64,000 bases of DNA, from NCBI RefSeq assembly GCF_019578655.1, contig NC_063265.1:21004285-21068284 (forward strand), given 5' to 3'. Below the pieces are notes generated by a model. The model worked only from the letters and a program-made list of their open reading frames with translations. It was not told where the DNA came from and ran no database searches. The position numbers and the translations under genes were made by a program. This DNA comes from Ricinus communis. Taxonomy: Eukaryota > Streptophyta > Magnoliopsida > Malpighiales > Euphorbiaceae. Of the stretch, positions 50,461 through 60,589 are shown one piece after another (position 1 is the stretch's first letter; each line of letters opens with the position of its first letter).

Positions 50461-50779
50461 ATAGTAAGTTTAGTCTTAAGTACTTTGAGAGAGGAATTAA
50501 ATACTTTATAACATTTTGAGGCTAACATAGTTAATCAAATAATTTTGCATCGGGAAAATAGATAAAAATGAAATTCTTAGGTTTTCATCCATTGTTATCT
50601 TTCTTGGATTATCTTTGCTATTGATATATTAAGTAAATTTTTAGTTGTTTAAATTACTTATTTTTAGTATTATAATTATTATCATTTTTTAGTGATTGAG
50701 TTTATAAGTGGATAGACAACAATCCTCGTGGGAACGATATCGATATACTACACTGCTCGTATGCTATAGAAACATTACA
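50461..50779 (+). repeat. Truncated 3' LTR of the gypsy element
   Basis: A direct copy of the last ~335 bp of the 5' LTR, ending near 'cattaca'. Its 5' portion is missing, and it is joined directly to the end of the gag-pol frame. Confidence 0.75.
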
Positions 50780-51332
50780 ACAATAAGTAAAGAAAGAAAA
50801 TAACACTTTCTAAAAAATTGAGATTTTAGTTTTATTTGTATTGCATGATCAAAATAACTTTCTAAAAAATAAACAACTCAACTTTTCTTATATAGAAGAA
50901 GTAACTTAAGGAGAGCTAGATAAGTAAAATTTTCCTAGTTAAGTACAATACAGTTGACCAATATACCCTCACGTGAATATCTAAAAGAAGCTGATACAAC
51001 TTTATTATGAGTACTTTATAGGAAGTAGACAACTCAACTTTCCTTATACAAAAGAAATAACTTAGAGAGGTAGATAACTTTCCTAGTTAAGTAAAACTCA
51101 ATTGATTAATATACTCTCACTTAAATATATAAAGAAGTTGATATAATCTTATTATAGATATTACTATCTTTTATAATATGTGATAAAATAACAAAAAAAT
51201 TATTTTAAAAAAAATTAAATTGTATACTAAATACTTTTAATTTTTAATTTTTAAAAAATACCGTCATTAAGAATTCAACTTTCTATATAGTATACTTTCC
51301 GAGAAATAAACTATTTATACTAAACAAGACCT

Positions 51333-53053
51333 AAGTTACTTATTTTATATAAGAAAAAAAATGAAATTATCTACTTTCCAAAACATTCTTTCAACCGTGC
51401 AATCTAAACAGAAGTAAAATTTTCTACTATTGAAAGGTACTAATTTTCTCACCTTACTTGCCCACTGTGAAACACTCCTTAAAACACTAAAAGAATTGTA
51501 GGTGGAGGGGGAGAGAACACTCTTTACAAAATGCTTTTTCAAACATATGTTTTTAGAATAAAGAGTTATAAATAAAGTTAAAACGAAGATAAAACAAACA
51601 AACTTAATGAGACAACTACTAAAAAAACCATAAAAAGAACAAAAGAATAACTATTTTGACAATTGAGCCAATAAGGTGAACTTGATTAACTAGCAACTCC
51701 AACTACATCCCTATCAAATAATTAGGATAAGTGTGCTTCTTGTTAAATTTGATAGAGCTTTTTGTTAAATTTTTGGGTAAGTAGGGCTTTTTTATAATTG
51801 TACTTACATTTGCTTTGCTTCTAATTTTGACAACAGCATTTAAAAAAACAATCAATGCCTCAATTGGGTCGGCACTTTTCCCTAAAATTTGAGTAAAAAC
51901 ATTAACATTGAATATATAACATGTACATAATTAGAAGAAGAAGGTCTACCAGCTATTAGATGACAAAATGATTAAAGCAAGTGGTACAAAATTTATGCTT
52001 GAATTAGAATCATTGAGCTCTAATTATTGGAACCTCTTTTCAGACTTGTTACTCTAATTGTGATTGTTAAATTGGTCTGCTTAACAAAACAAAAATAAAT
52101 AAATAAAAAATTAATCAAAGAAAAGTTATCTATCTTTGATTAAAATATTTTTTTAAACAATTTTACTAAAATTATATTTTAAAATAAACAACCGCCTTCT
52201 TGGTATTAAAAATACTATAATGTGAATGAATATATAGTTATCTTATGATTTGTAATCATAATTACATTTGATTAAATCTCAGTAAATAAAATAAAATATA
52301 TTTATTAGATTGTATTAAATAGAATTATTAAATTTATTATTTTATTTATAGATAAAATAATAGTATATTGATATGTGATATTATTTATTAAAATATTTGT
52401 ATTAGTTAAATTATTTATTATTTTATAATTAGAAATTAATTAATAAATATTATATTTAATAAATAATATTATGTTATATTTACTGAATGATATGATAGGC
52501 TCGATGTAGACAATTAGACACTAGAAGCATCCGAATGTGGCAGAGATTTCCCATAATTAACCCCCACAAACAAACAAAAAATCTTCTAATTCAAAATCAT
52601 ACCAAGATTTTGTCACATTATTACAATTAAACAAAAATATTGTATCCTTAATCAGGGAGGAAAAGAAAACAGGAAAATTCCCATTTTCCAAACTGTATTT
52701 ACTTCCCCATAAAAGTTACAAATAGCATTAAATATCCATTCATCTTCCCCAATCACCCATCCCAACTCCCTTGAAAGCTGTCTCTCTCCAACCTTCTCTC
52801 TCTCTTGCTCCCACTACTGTCACCAGTTTATCTTTTTCTCTTCAAAAAGCAAACAAAAATCCAATCTTTCTAAGAAGGGTGTCTTAGTCAAGCCACAAAC
52901 TAGAAACATAAACTCAAATCAAGGAGTAAAAAGTGAAGAACCCACAAAAACAGAACCAGAAAGCCTGTCTTTCTTCTTCACCACCAGCAAAGCAGAGACA
53001 AACCACTAAAGTTTTTTGGGTAAAAAGATCAATCCTTTGTGGACAATACATTC
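51333..53053. other. Intergenic DNA and GRX upstream region
   Basis: AT-rich to about 52640, with no gene. From about 52680 the composition shifts to CT-rich leader sequence ('tctctctccaacc', 'ctctctctcttgctccc' near 52780-52815), typical of a plant promoter/5'UTR feeding the gene at 53054. A 'ccataaaag' near 52706 is a weak TATA candidate. Confidence 0.45.
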
Positions 53054-54334
53054 ATGGGTTGTTCTGCTTCAAGGCCTGATACTCTCCATGCCAGGAATAA
53101 TAATCACCCTGAAGAAACAAACTTGCCCTATGCTTCTCCTTCTTTAAGCAACTCTGGTTTATCAGCATCTTCTTTTTTGTTTTCGCAATGTTATTCTTCT
53201 TCTTCTTCTTCTTCTTCTTCTTCTTCTTCTCTACCAGTTCGTAGAGCACTTTCTCTTCAAACTCCTCTTGTTCACCATCCTCCTTCAAAAAAAGGTGATT
53301 CTCATCACCTTGTTTCTCTCACTTCCACTACTTATGGCTCTCTTCTTCTTATAAATGAACCACCCATTAAATCCAGCCAGCCACAATCACCGCCAAAATT
53401 TACCAAAACCACTCACAGAACCCCAATACCAGCTGACCCCGGTGTGTCTTTTTCTCCTGATTCTGTTATCAACACTTGGGAACTCATGGATGGCTTAGAT
53501 GATGACCTGGATTTCCAAAACCCAAAAAAGCCACCACTTTCTGATCATCAGGTTAACTCCAAATCTAGCTCCTTTCAGCATCTGGGTTTTGATGATTCTG
53601 TTAAAAAGGTTGAAGATTCTGTGAAATCAGAAGAAGAAAGTATTGTTGTTGAGAAATCATTTTCTTCATTGTCCAAGCCTTTGTGGAAGCATTTATCAGA
53701 GGAATCACTTCTGTCTAACATGGATCCTGATGTTGTTTCTAGTTACAGGCGTGCATTGTCGTCAAGGCAATTGGGTTATACTAAAGAATCCAAGTGTACG
53801 GCAAGATCAGTAGGTTCTAGTCCTATGAATTATTCATCAGCTCATAAAAATGGCTTCTTTTTGCATAATACTAGAGATGACAAAATTGTCTTGTATTTTA
53901 CAAGTTTGAGAGGAATTAGAAAGACTTATGAGGACTGTTGTGCAGTCAGAATGATATTCAGGGGTTTTCGAGTTCCAGTCGATGAAAAAGACATTTCAAT
54001 GGATTCTTCATATAGAAAAGAGTTGCAAAGTATGCTTAAAGGGAAAGCAATGTGCTTACCACAAGTGTTTATCAGAGGAGAACATATTGGTGGAGTGGAA
54101 GAAATTAGGCAGCTTAATGAAGCTGGTGAGCTGGCAAAGCTTTTAGAAGGGTTTCCTGTTAGAGATCCAAGGTTGGTCTGTGAGAATTGTGGGGATGCAA
54201 GGTTTGTGCCATGTCCAAATTGCAATGGTAGTAGGAAAGTTTTTGATGTGGAGCAGGAACAATTGAGGAGATGTCTTGATTGCAATGAAAATGGCTTGAT
54301 TCGCTGCCCTGGTTGCTGCTCAAAATACTACTAA
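53054..54334 (+). CDS. Glutaredoxin-like protein with C-terminal CxxC zinc domain
   Basis: Intronless, 426 aa. The N-terminus MGCSAS fits N-myristoylation/palmitoylation and hence membrane association; the first in-frame ATG is 53054 (the in-frame codon at 53039 is GTG). Residues 1-270 are low-complexity, with a run of about 13 Ser at residues 47-59 and a conserved-looking PLWKHLSEESLLSNMDPDVVSSYRRAL patch. Residues ~276-370 are a glutaredoxin fold (KIVLYFTSLRGIRKTYEDC, LPQVFI, GGVEEI), but the CPYC-type active site is absent. Residues ~376-421 carry four CxxC motifs (CENC, CPNC, CLDC, CPGC), a DnaJ-like zinc-binding domain. This layout is that of the plant family including At3g57070 and At2g41330. 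Its biochemical role is not established; redox activity is doubtful without the Cys pair. Confidence 0.92.
   Translation: MGCSASRPDTLHARNNNHPEETNLPYASPSLSNSGLSASSFLFSQCYSSSSSSSSSSSSLPVRRALSLQTPLVHHPPSKKGDSHHLVSLTSTTYGSLLLINEPPIKSSQPQSPPKFTKTTHRTPIPADPGVSFSPDSVINTWELMDGLDDDLDFQNPKKPPLSDHQVNSKSSSFQHLGFDDSVKKVEDSVKSEEESIVVEKSFSSLSKPLWKHLSEESLLSNMDPDVVSSYRRALSSRQLGYTKESKCTARSVGSSPMNYSSAHKNGFFLHNTRDDKIVLYFTSLRGIRKTYEDCCAVRMIFRGFRVPVDEKDISMDSSYRKELQSMLKGKAMCLPQVFIRGEHIGGVEEIRQLNEAGELAKLLEGFPVRDPRLVCENCGDARFVPCPNCNGSRKVFDVEQEQLRRCLDCNENGLIRCPGCCSKYY
53190..53231 (+). repeat. In-frame (TTC)n repeat encoding poly-Ser
   Basis: Trinucleotide repeat read as TCT Ser codons within the glutaredoxin-like gene. 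Length variation would stay in frame. Confidence 0.9.
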
Positions 54335-56430
54335 TTGCTGCATAATTTTGATGCTTAGCAAGCCTCTTGAGGAAATCTAAATACTGCTGCTACTCTTATC
54401 ACTATTTTGAGATTCCTAATGCTATTAGAATTTGTTTATTACTGAATTGGGTATGGATGTTCATTTATTGTCTCTTTGAACAGGTTGGAATAAACAAAAG
54501 TGATCCTTTTTTATGCTTGATCTTTATTCAGTGAGCTTGTATGTGTGTGTCTCTGTCTGTGTTAGGTACTCGGGCCTTTAGAATTATTTTTGTGGACACA
54601 GAAAATTTAGAATATCCAATTATGGGTGTTAGCTTATTTTTTAGTAGGTGGAGGTTTCTTGGTAATGGACATTAAATAAGATCAGAATTGTGCTGCAGGT
54701 TGCTTCCCACTGCAATTCTGTTTGAGAATCTAAAATGCAACCTACTTGATTTGATATGCTTCTTCTTCTTCTTCTTCTTTCCTAATTGAATAATAGTTGT
54801 ACAATAAAAATTGCCAACCCTATAAAGTGAAAGCTCTCATTCACCATTCATGTGGAATTGAATTCTCATTTTGTATCAAATAAGCTCAGGTCAAAATATT
54901 ATTATATATTTTGTGGTTAACTGTGCAGTTAAAAATGGGATGAATTAGCACATAACAAACGAGCAAACATGGAGATATAATTTCAAGAAGTTCACTTGGA
55001 TCTGGAACCAGGTCTATCTTTTTATGGATATCAAGGACCATCAGATTATCTTCATGCAAATAAATGTATGTGCAGCCTCTTGTTTTATTAACTGATCTTC
55101 AATATGAAGGACATTAAACACTCATCAAGAAAACTGATAACACCTGTCTTCTTCCTCAGACTTTCTTGGCACCAGCTTTATTAGGACCATGGCACCAGCA
55201 TATGCTTAGTCAGTATAATCCATGCCTTCTTCAACAGTTGTGCCCCATGTTGACAAATGTGAAAATTGCTTATTAACACAAGTATTGAAACTGTTCTTGG
55301 AGTCTCGCATCAAATATAGAATTAACTTAATAATTAGTTAATTCATAGACTAAAGAGTTGTCTACTATAGCTGGATTCAATTGTGATAGATCCATCTTGA
55401 GTTGAGAGTGTAAGGTCAGAGCCCAATTTCTTTTTATTTAAAGAAATATAAATATTCTATTAATGATATAAAAGTAAAAATAACCATCAAAAATTAAAAA
55501 ATATATATACAAAATTTATTTCTAATAATTATTAATCGTATTAATGAAGTAATAAATTATTATTTTATATAAAAAATGCTTCGCATAATAGTACTAAATC
55601 ACATATTAATTTTATAAATATTTTTTGATCAATTTAATTGTTTAAATGTCAAATTTATTTTTTTTCATCATTCTTATAGAGGAAGAATTTAATACTCCGT
55701 TTTGTAAAAAGACAATTCAATACTCATGAAAAAATTATAAAAAATTATAAAAAATATTATTTCTTTATTAAAATTAATTAATAAAAAAAAAAAAAAAAGG
55801 CTCCGGATCACTTTGATAATAACAAGAAAATATGTCAGAGCCCACTTCACTCCAACCTAAATATGTATTTTTTGTATTATTATAATTAAATATGTTCTAT
55901 ATAATATAAAACATTTACATTTTATTTGAGGTGGGTTGAGTCGACCCGGACTGGTTCATTTCAATAAAGTTTTAGAAGTTTACCTGATTGACTCGGCCCG
56001 TCCAGTTAAATGGTCAACCTCTGAACGTGTGTAACTATACATATATTTATATTTTTTTTATTTTTTCTGAGAAATAAAAATAGATTTCATTACCAAGTAA
56101 AAGCCTTACATCTGATTTGATGAACTAAATTCTACATACATATTATTGTGTATTTCTTGAAATTTTAGCATTTCAATTGCACTCCAAATACCAATGCATA
56201 CTCAGTGAGCTGGGGGGTCCATGGCCTAGGAGCTGCTGTTCCTTAAAAAAAAAGAAGAGCAAAAACAAAAACAAATACAAAAAAAAACCAACAAAAGAAA
56301 ATTCCAACAGCACAGACGTCAAACTAAAAGGACCAGAATCGGATAGTCTGTTAGAGTAGTAACAGTAGTTGTTGAGAGGGAGAGGGAGAGGGAGAGTGAG
56401 AGTGAGAGTGAGAGTGAGAGAAAGAGAGAT
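54335..56430. other. GRX 3' region and NRPE5 upstream region
   Basis: Contains the GRX 3'UTR (to perhaps 54530), AT-rich filler, and a short GC-richer transposon-like piece near 55925-56030. The frame at 56177-56359 overlaps the probable NRPE5 promoter and is not a recognised protein. Confidence 0.45.
56373..56428 (+). repeat. GAGAGG/GAGAGT hexamer repeat in the NRPE5 5'UTR
   Basis: Purine-only GA-rich tandem repeat ending two bases before the ATG at 56431. Confidence 0.85.
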
Positions 56431-59400
56431 ATGGAAGAAAATGGGGTTACAGCAGCAGTGAATGGAAATGGTACTGATGCAAGTGAGAGGTTTAACATGG
56501 AGGGATTAGGAAAGTGCTTCAGTAGCTATGCGGATGATGGTACTCATGAGACTCACAGATACTATCTTTCAAGAAGAACTGTTCTTGAGATGTTGAGAGA
56601 TAGAGGGTATTCTGTTCCCAGTTCAGAAATTGATCTTTCTCTTCAAGAGTTTCGAGCTATTCATGGCCCTAACCCAGATATTGATCGCCTCAAATTTTCT
56701 GCCACTCACACTTCCGATCCTTCTAAAAGGGTATATCATTTCTCGGGTTTTTATCCTTCTTGTTTTCTGACTTCTTGACTTCTTGTTTGTCTGTTTGATT
56801 GATGAGAAATACTAAGGACAGTACAAAAGAATTCAATTTCTTTTATTATGGATAGCATCCTGAATTCATTGGCCGTTCTACTACTTCTGCATGCAATTTC
56901 TTTTAATTGTTTACAACTTACTGAATTATTAATACACGTTTGCTGGAAATTGATAACACTGAAGCTTTTGCTTTTGTGGTCAAAATTATTTGTATCCTAC
57001 TCATTTGGTTCTGATTATCTGTGTTTTTGGAAGCATAGATTATTTGTGCAAGCTTCTCTTGGAAATTATTTGTCCCCCTTTTATATATAGCATGTCGTTA
57101 TTTTGGGGCTTTTCATGAAGCTCCATCAAACCTTTAGAGGAATTTGTTCAACATCAAATTTTTTTGTAGGTTAGTATGTTCTTTACATGCTTTACGGATT
57201 ATAAAATCATTATGTATTTCATTTGGACCGGGTCATGTCTCAATATAGAAGCTAACATAAAAGTAACTGGATTGCAAAATCAGGGATTGGATTATGTTTG
57301 ATACTGTCCAATACAAATATTAAATAATATTTATGTTGAATGATTCAAGTAAAACTTACTGCAAGTTACAACATGAATACTGCAGTAGAAATTTGCATCA
57401 CTATTATGGAATTTTTAAATTGTTTGATGATCTTATTAATAAGTGTCAGCTGAAGTGCTTGATCACTTTTGTTTTGCCTTCAAAGTAATTTTTTCTATGG
57501 AAATTATTAAATTGCAGATGCTGGTTCTATTTGGTGGGCCTGGTATCATTAAAGTTAGCACAATCCGTGCAATTGCTGGTCAGATTGTTAACAAAGACAG
57601 TTTAACTGGTCTGATTTTAGTCTTGCAAAACCAAATAACAAACCAAGCTATGAAAGCTGTGGATCTTTTTAAATTTAAGGTTGAGATGTTCCAGGTATGT
57701 AATCTAACTGTTACATTTTGCATGGTTTTGACATCTATATATGTTATTAAAGAAGATAAAAGTACCTTGCAATCCTAACAAAACTGGTCCTGGGAGGGTT
57801 ATTCTGAGTCTTTCACTCTGTCTGTGTCTCAGAAAACAAATGAAAGCATTTTTCTTCCCCAAAAGAATCGACTGTAGAAGATAGCCGTTAAACTCCACAT
57901 CTTATTCCAATTTGTAGTTTAATAGGAAGGAAAATTGTATGAAAGAAGGTAACTGTGGTTGTCTTTGATGATTGCCCGCAGCCGGCCCAGGGATAGGTGC
58001 AGTGGGCAGACTAATTAAACTCTTAAATTAATCAATCTGCTGAAGGTGTGGGTGAACACTTAGAAGTCCTTTTGCAACTTCTGTTCTGAAATTTAATTTG
58101 AAGCAGCGATTAAGAAGGTGTCTATTTCATGTTCCTAACATCTCAACATGATTCTGTTTGTTTCAGATTACTGATTTGCTTGTCAATATCACAAAGCATG
58201 TATTAAAACCAAAGCATCAGGTCCTGACTGATAGGGAAAAGCAAAAGCTCTTAAAAGACTACTGCATCGAAGAAAAGCAGGTTAGATTTGAAACCCAAGA
58301 AAAGCTGTAATAGTAGTGTCTCTTAGGAAATACTTCTTGTTCTCTTCTTGGTTATGGCTATTGTTGCTCTCTAAGCATGTTAAAATTATTTTGTTCCAAT
58401 GATTGAATTGTTGTATGTAGTCTCCCTCTCTCTGAGCAATTAGTATGTTTTTGTTGCAATGATTGAAGTCATGGATGTATTTTGTTCTGTTGTTTGTTGT
58501 TCTCTTAGCATCTTAGTACATAATTTGTTGCAATGATTGGATTTATAGATGAATTATCCCTCCCTCTCTGAGCCATTAGTATTTTATTATGATCCTAGTT
58601 GGCAAGGTATGAGACTTGGATCCACATTGGAAGTATGGGATTTCAGTAAGGGATTTATATACACTTGGGTTCTTCCAGCTCAATGGCTGGCTTTTGAGCG
58701 GTGGTTCTTCCAAGGTTCATAAGAATTGGTATCAAAGCCACCCATTAAGCTTCCCTGTTGCGACCGGCCGCGGGATAGTGACGACTGTATTTCAGTGTTT
58801 GCCTAGGGCTAGGGTGTTTACGCCAAATTGCAGCGTTCACTTGGGGCTAGATTTAACTAGCACAAAGCCATCCAATGTGGATGCTTGGACTGCGAGCATG
58901 ATGGGCTCTTATGATCCTAGTTGGGAAGGTATGGGGGTTGAATTCCACATTAAAAGTATGGGATGTTGTTCTTCCTAGGTTCATAGTATATGTTTTTGTT
59001 GCAATGATTGAAGTCATGGACTCTCCCTCCCACTCTCCGCCTCCCCTCCCCTTCCTTTTCTTATGTTATTATGCAATCATTATAAACTATGGTTTTGATT
59101 AATTCATCTAAATCATATACTAGTCAATTTTAGCTAATCTATTTGCTCATAATGGATCGGTCATCAATGACTTCTATAGAAACTTACTCATTTGTCTAGA
59201 ATTAACTTGCTATCTACGAATGAGTTTTGGCTTAGTACTGGAATTATCTGTGAGGCAATGAACTAGACTATATATCATATGGTTTTTAATACTTGTATGC
59301 TACATCAACGTTTGAAATTTTAGCAATAGCTAACTAAAACATGATTTGGTTTGTTTTCTACAAGTACCATTCCTAATTGCAAAATTAGTATCACCCATAT

Positions 59401-59701
59401 TGACGCAAACTCGAGTTCAAGTAGTAATGCACAAATTGGATGTATGAATAGTGATTAAACATTATACAAGTGATGAATTTATGATAGTCAAGACATTATC
59501 ATTCATTATTAATTTTGAGCATATGTATCTCAATTTTCATGAAATCTCACCATTTCCTTTTTGTTATTTCGATAGCTTCCCCGACTTTTAAGGAAAGATG
59601 CAATCGCACGATATTATGGGCTAGAGAAGGGCCAAGTGGTAAAGGTTACCTACTCCGGTGAAATCACCGAGTCACATGTTACTTACCGGTGTGTCTGGTA
59701 A
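56431..59701 (+). CDS. NRPE5: RNA polymerase V subunit 5 (NRPE5, RPB5-like)
   Basis: An RPB5-family subunit specific to Pol V, the enzyme that makes scaffold transcripts for RNA-directed DNA methylation in the nucleus. Four exons (56431-56730, 57518-57694, 58167-58280, 59576-59701) join in phase at GT-AG sites to 238 aa. The N-terminal extension (about 40 aa) before HRYYLSRRTVLEMLRDRGY is longer than in the Pol II subunit NRPB5. Further blocks are LFGGPGIIKVSTIRAI, LTGLILVLQNQITNQAMKAVDLFKFKVEMFQ, LLVNITKHVLKPKHQVLTDREKQKLL and the assembly domain LPRLLRKDAIARYYGLEKGQVVKV, ending in TYRCVW. These fit Arabidopsis NRPE5 (At3g57080) better than NRPB5, which ends YRYVV. Intron 3 contains a minisatellite and a TRIM. 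Confidence 0.93.
58390..59022 (+). repeat. Minisatellite in NRPE5 intron 3
   Basis: A core 'ttgttgcaatgattg' recurs at about 58393, 58452, 58525 and 58996, with associated 'ctccctctctctgagc(a/c)attagtat' blocks. The units are ~60-75 bp and imperfect. The last is separated from the others by the TRIM insertion. Confidence 0.65.
58590..58983 (+). mobile_element. TRIM-like mini retrotransposon in NRPE5 intron 3
   Basis: Direct terminal repeats 58590-58719 (130 bp) and 58912-58983 (72 bp, internally shortened) both start TGATCCTAGTTGG(c/g)AAGGTATG and end GGTTCA. Just inside the left repeat is TGGTATCAAAGC (58727-58738), a one-mismatch initiator-tRNA-Met primer-binding site. The 192-bp interior is GC-richer than the intron and non-coding. 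The flanks tatta / tagta (4 of 5) may be the target duplication. It has same-strand orientation as the host gene. Confidence 0.75.
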
Positions 59702-60589
59702 TGCGATTGTTGTACAATTTTGTCTGTATCATATTCCTGCTTGACTTATGGAAATTATGTATCTTTTGGTAGTGTACTTTTTCTTATTTCATTCCATTGT
59801 GGACCTGTTGAACTGGTTTGAAGCATTTCTGATTTAACCCTGTAGCAGACATTGCCGATAACGACAACTTCAAACAGTCAATCAGAAGTGTGAATGAAAT
59901 GTTTATCAGTGTCTGATTCTAGTGAAATAAACTTCTCATTGATCGATCGGTCATTTTCCGTTCAAGTATTACCCTATATGTTGCTTTCTATTAAACATCC
60001 AACAGACTTGGGACTAAAACAGATAATATAGCTGATGGATGAGAAACAATAGTTAGTTATTTCAAGGAATTCATGTACTTGAGTAATAATTTTTCTTAGG
60101 TTTACTTGGAAATGTTCTTAATCTTCATTTTTATATATTAATTACTTCTAAATGAATATTGAATTATGCAGCAGATTGCTAATCACATTGCAGAATAGTT
60201 AGCAGGCATAGTCTCTCTTTTCTTGCAAGAACTGATTGCAATAAGATTCTACTTGATTATTAGATAAACCTGGTTGGATTAAGATTCTTTTCCTCTCTAC
60301 CTATATTATAAAAATGCCATGTTTATTTATGTTTCCTCTAATGCATTCTTAAACTAGTACTTGGAGCCATTTCAATTGATATAAGATTGACCAAACAAAA
60401 AAGAACATGATACATAAAAGAAGAGACAGACTAAAACCCACAATTCCATAACCTGTTGTTTCTAAGCTATCAATTGATTGGCATTTATGCTGTTTTTTAA
60501 TTAATGAAATGAATAAGACCAATTGCTCCATGACCAGAAAAACTTGTAAAGCTTAACTCACAGCAAAATCCTCATCAGTTATAAAATCA
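59702..60589. other. Spacer between convergent NRPE5 and PPR genes
   Basis: 3' untranslated regions of both genes. No further gene recognised. Confidence 0.5.

Larger units (their letters stand above)
47042..51332. mobile_element. Long-TIR DNA element split by a gypsy insertion
   Basis: The left arm (47042-about 47335, from ttaggtctagtttggtataa) is the inverse of the right arm (about 51035-51332, inverse ttaggtcttgtttagtataa). Shared inner blocks include 'gaattcttaa', 'aaaagtatttag' and 'cta(g/a)ttaagt'. Part of the arm is repeated at 50872-51012, giving a ~155-bp tandem duplication in the right half. Flanks gtcac and gttac (4 of 5) may be the target duplication. The centre is occupied by the gypsy derivative, so the two halves once formed a short palindromic element. 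Confidence 0.6.

Noticed and set aside
53039..53053. Five-codon extension of the glutaredoxin-like protein
   Set aside because: The codon at 53039 is GTG; the first ATG is 53054 and gives the family-typical MGC start.
53926..54285. 119-aa minus-strand frame opposite the glutaredoxin-like gene
   Set aside because: Lies wholly antisense to a conserved coding domain and has no recognisable content.
58616..58978. 120-aa plus-strand frame in NRPE5 intron 3
   Set aside because: Its span coincides with the TRIM and no protein domain is recognisable; the GC-richer repeat explains the open frame.
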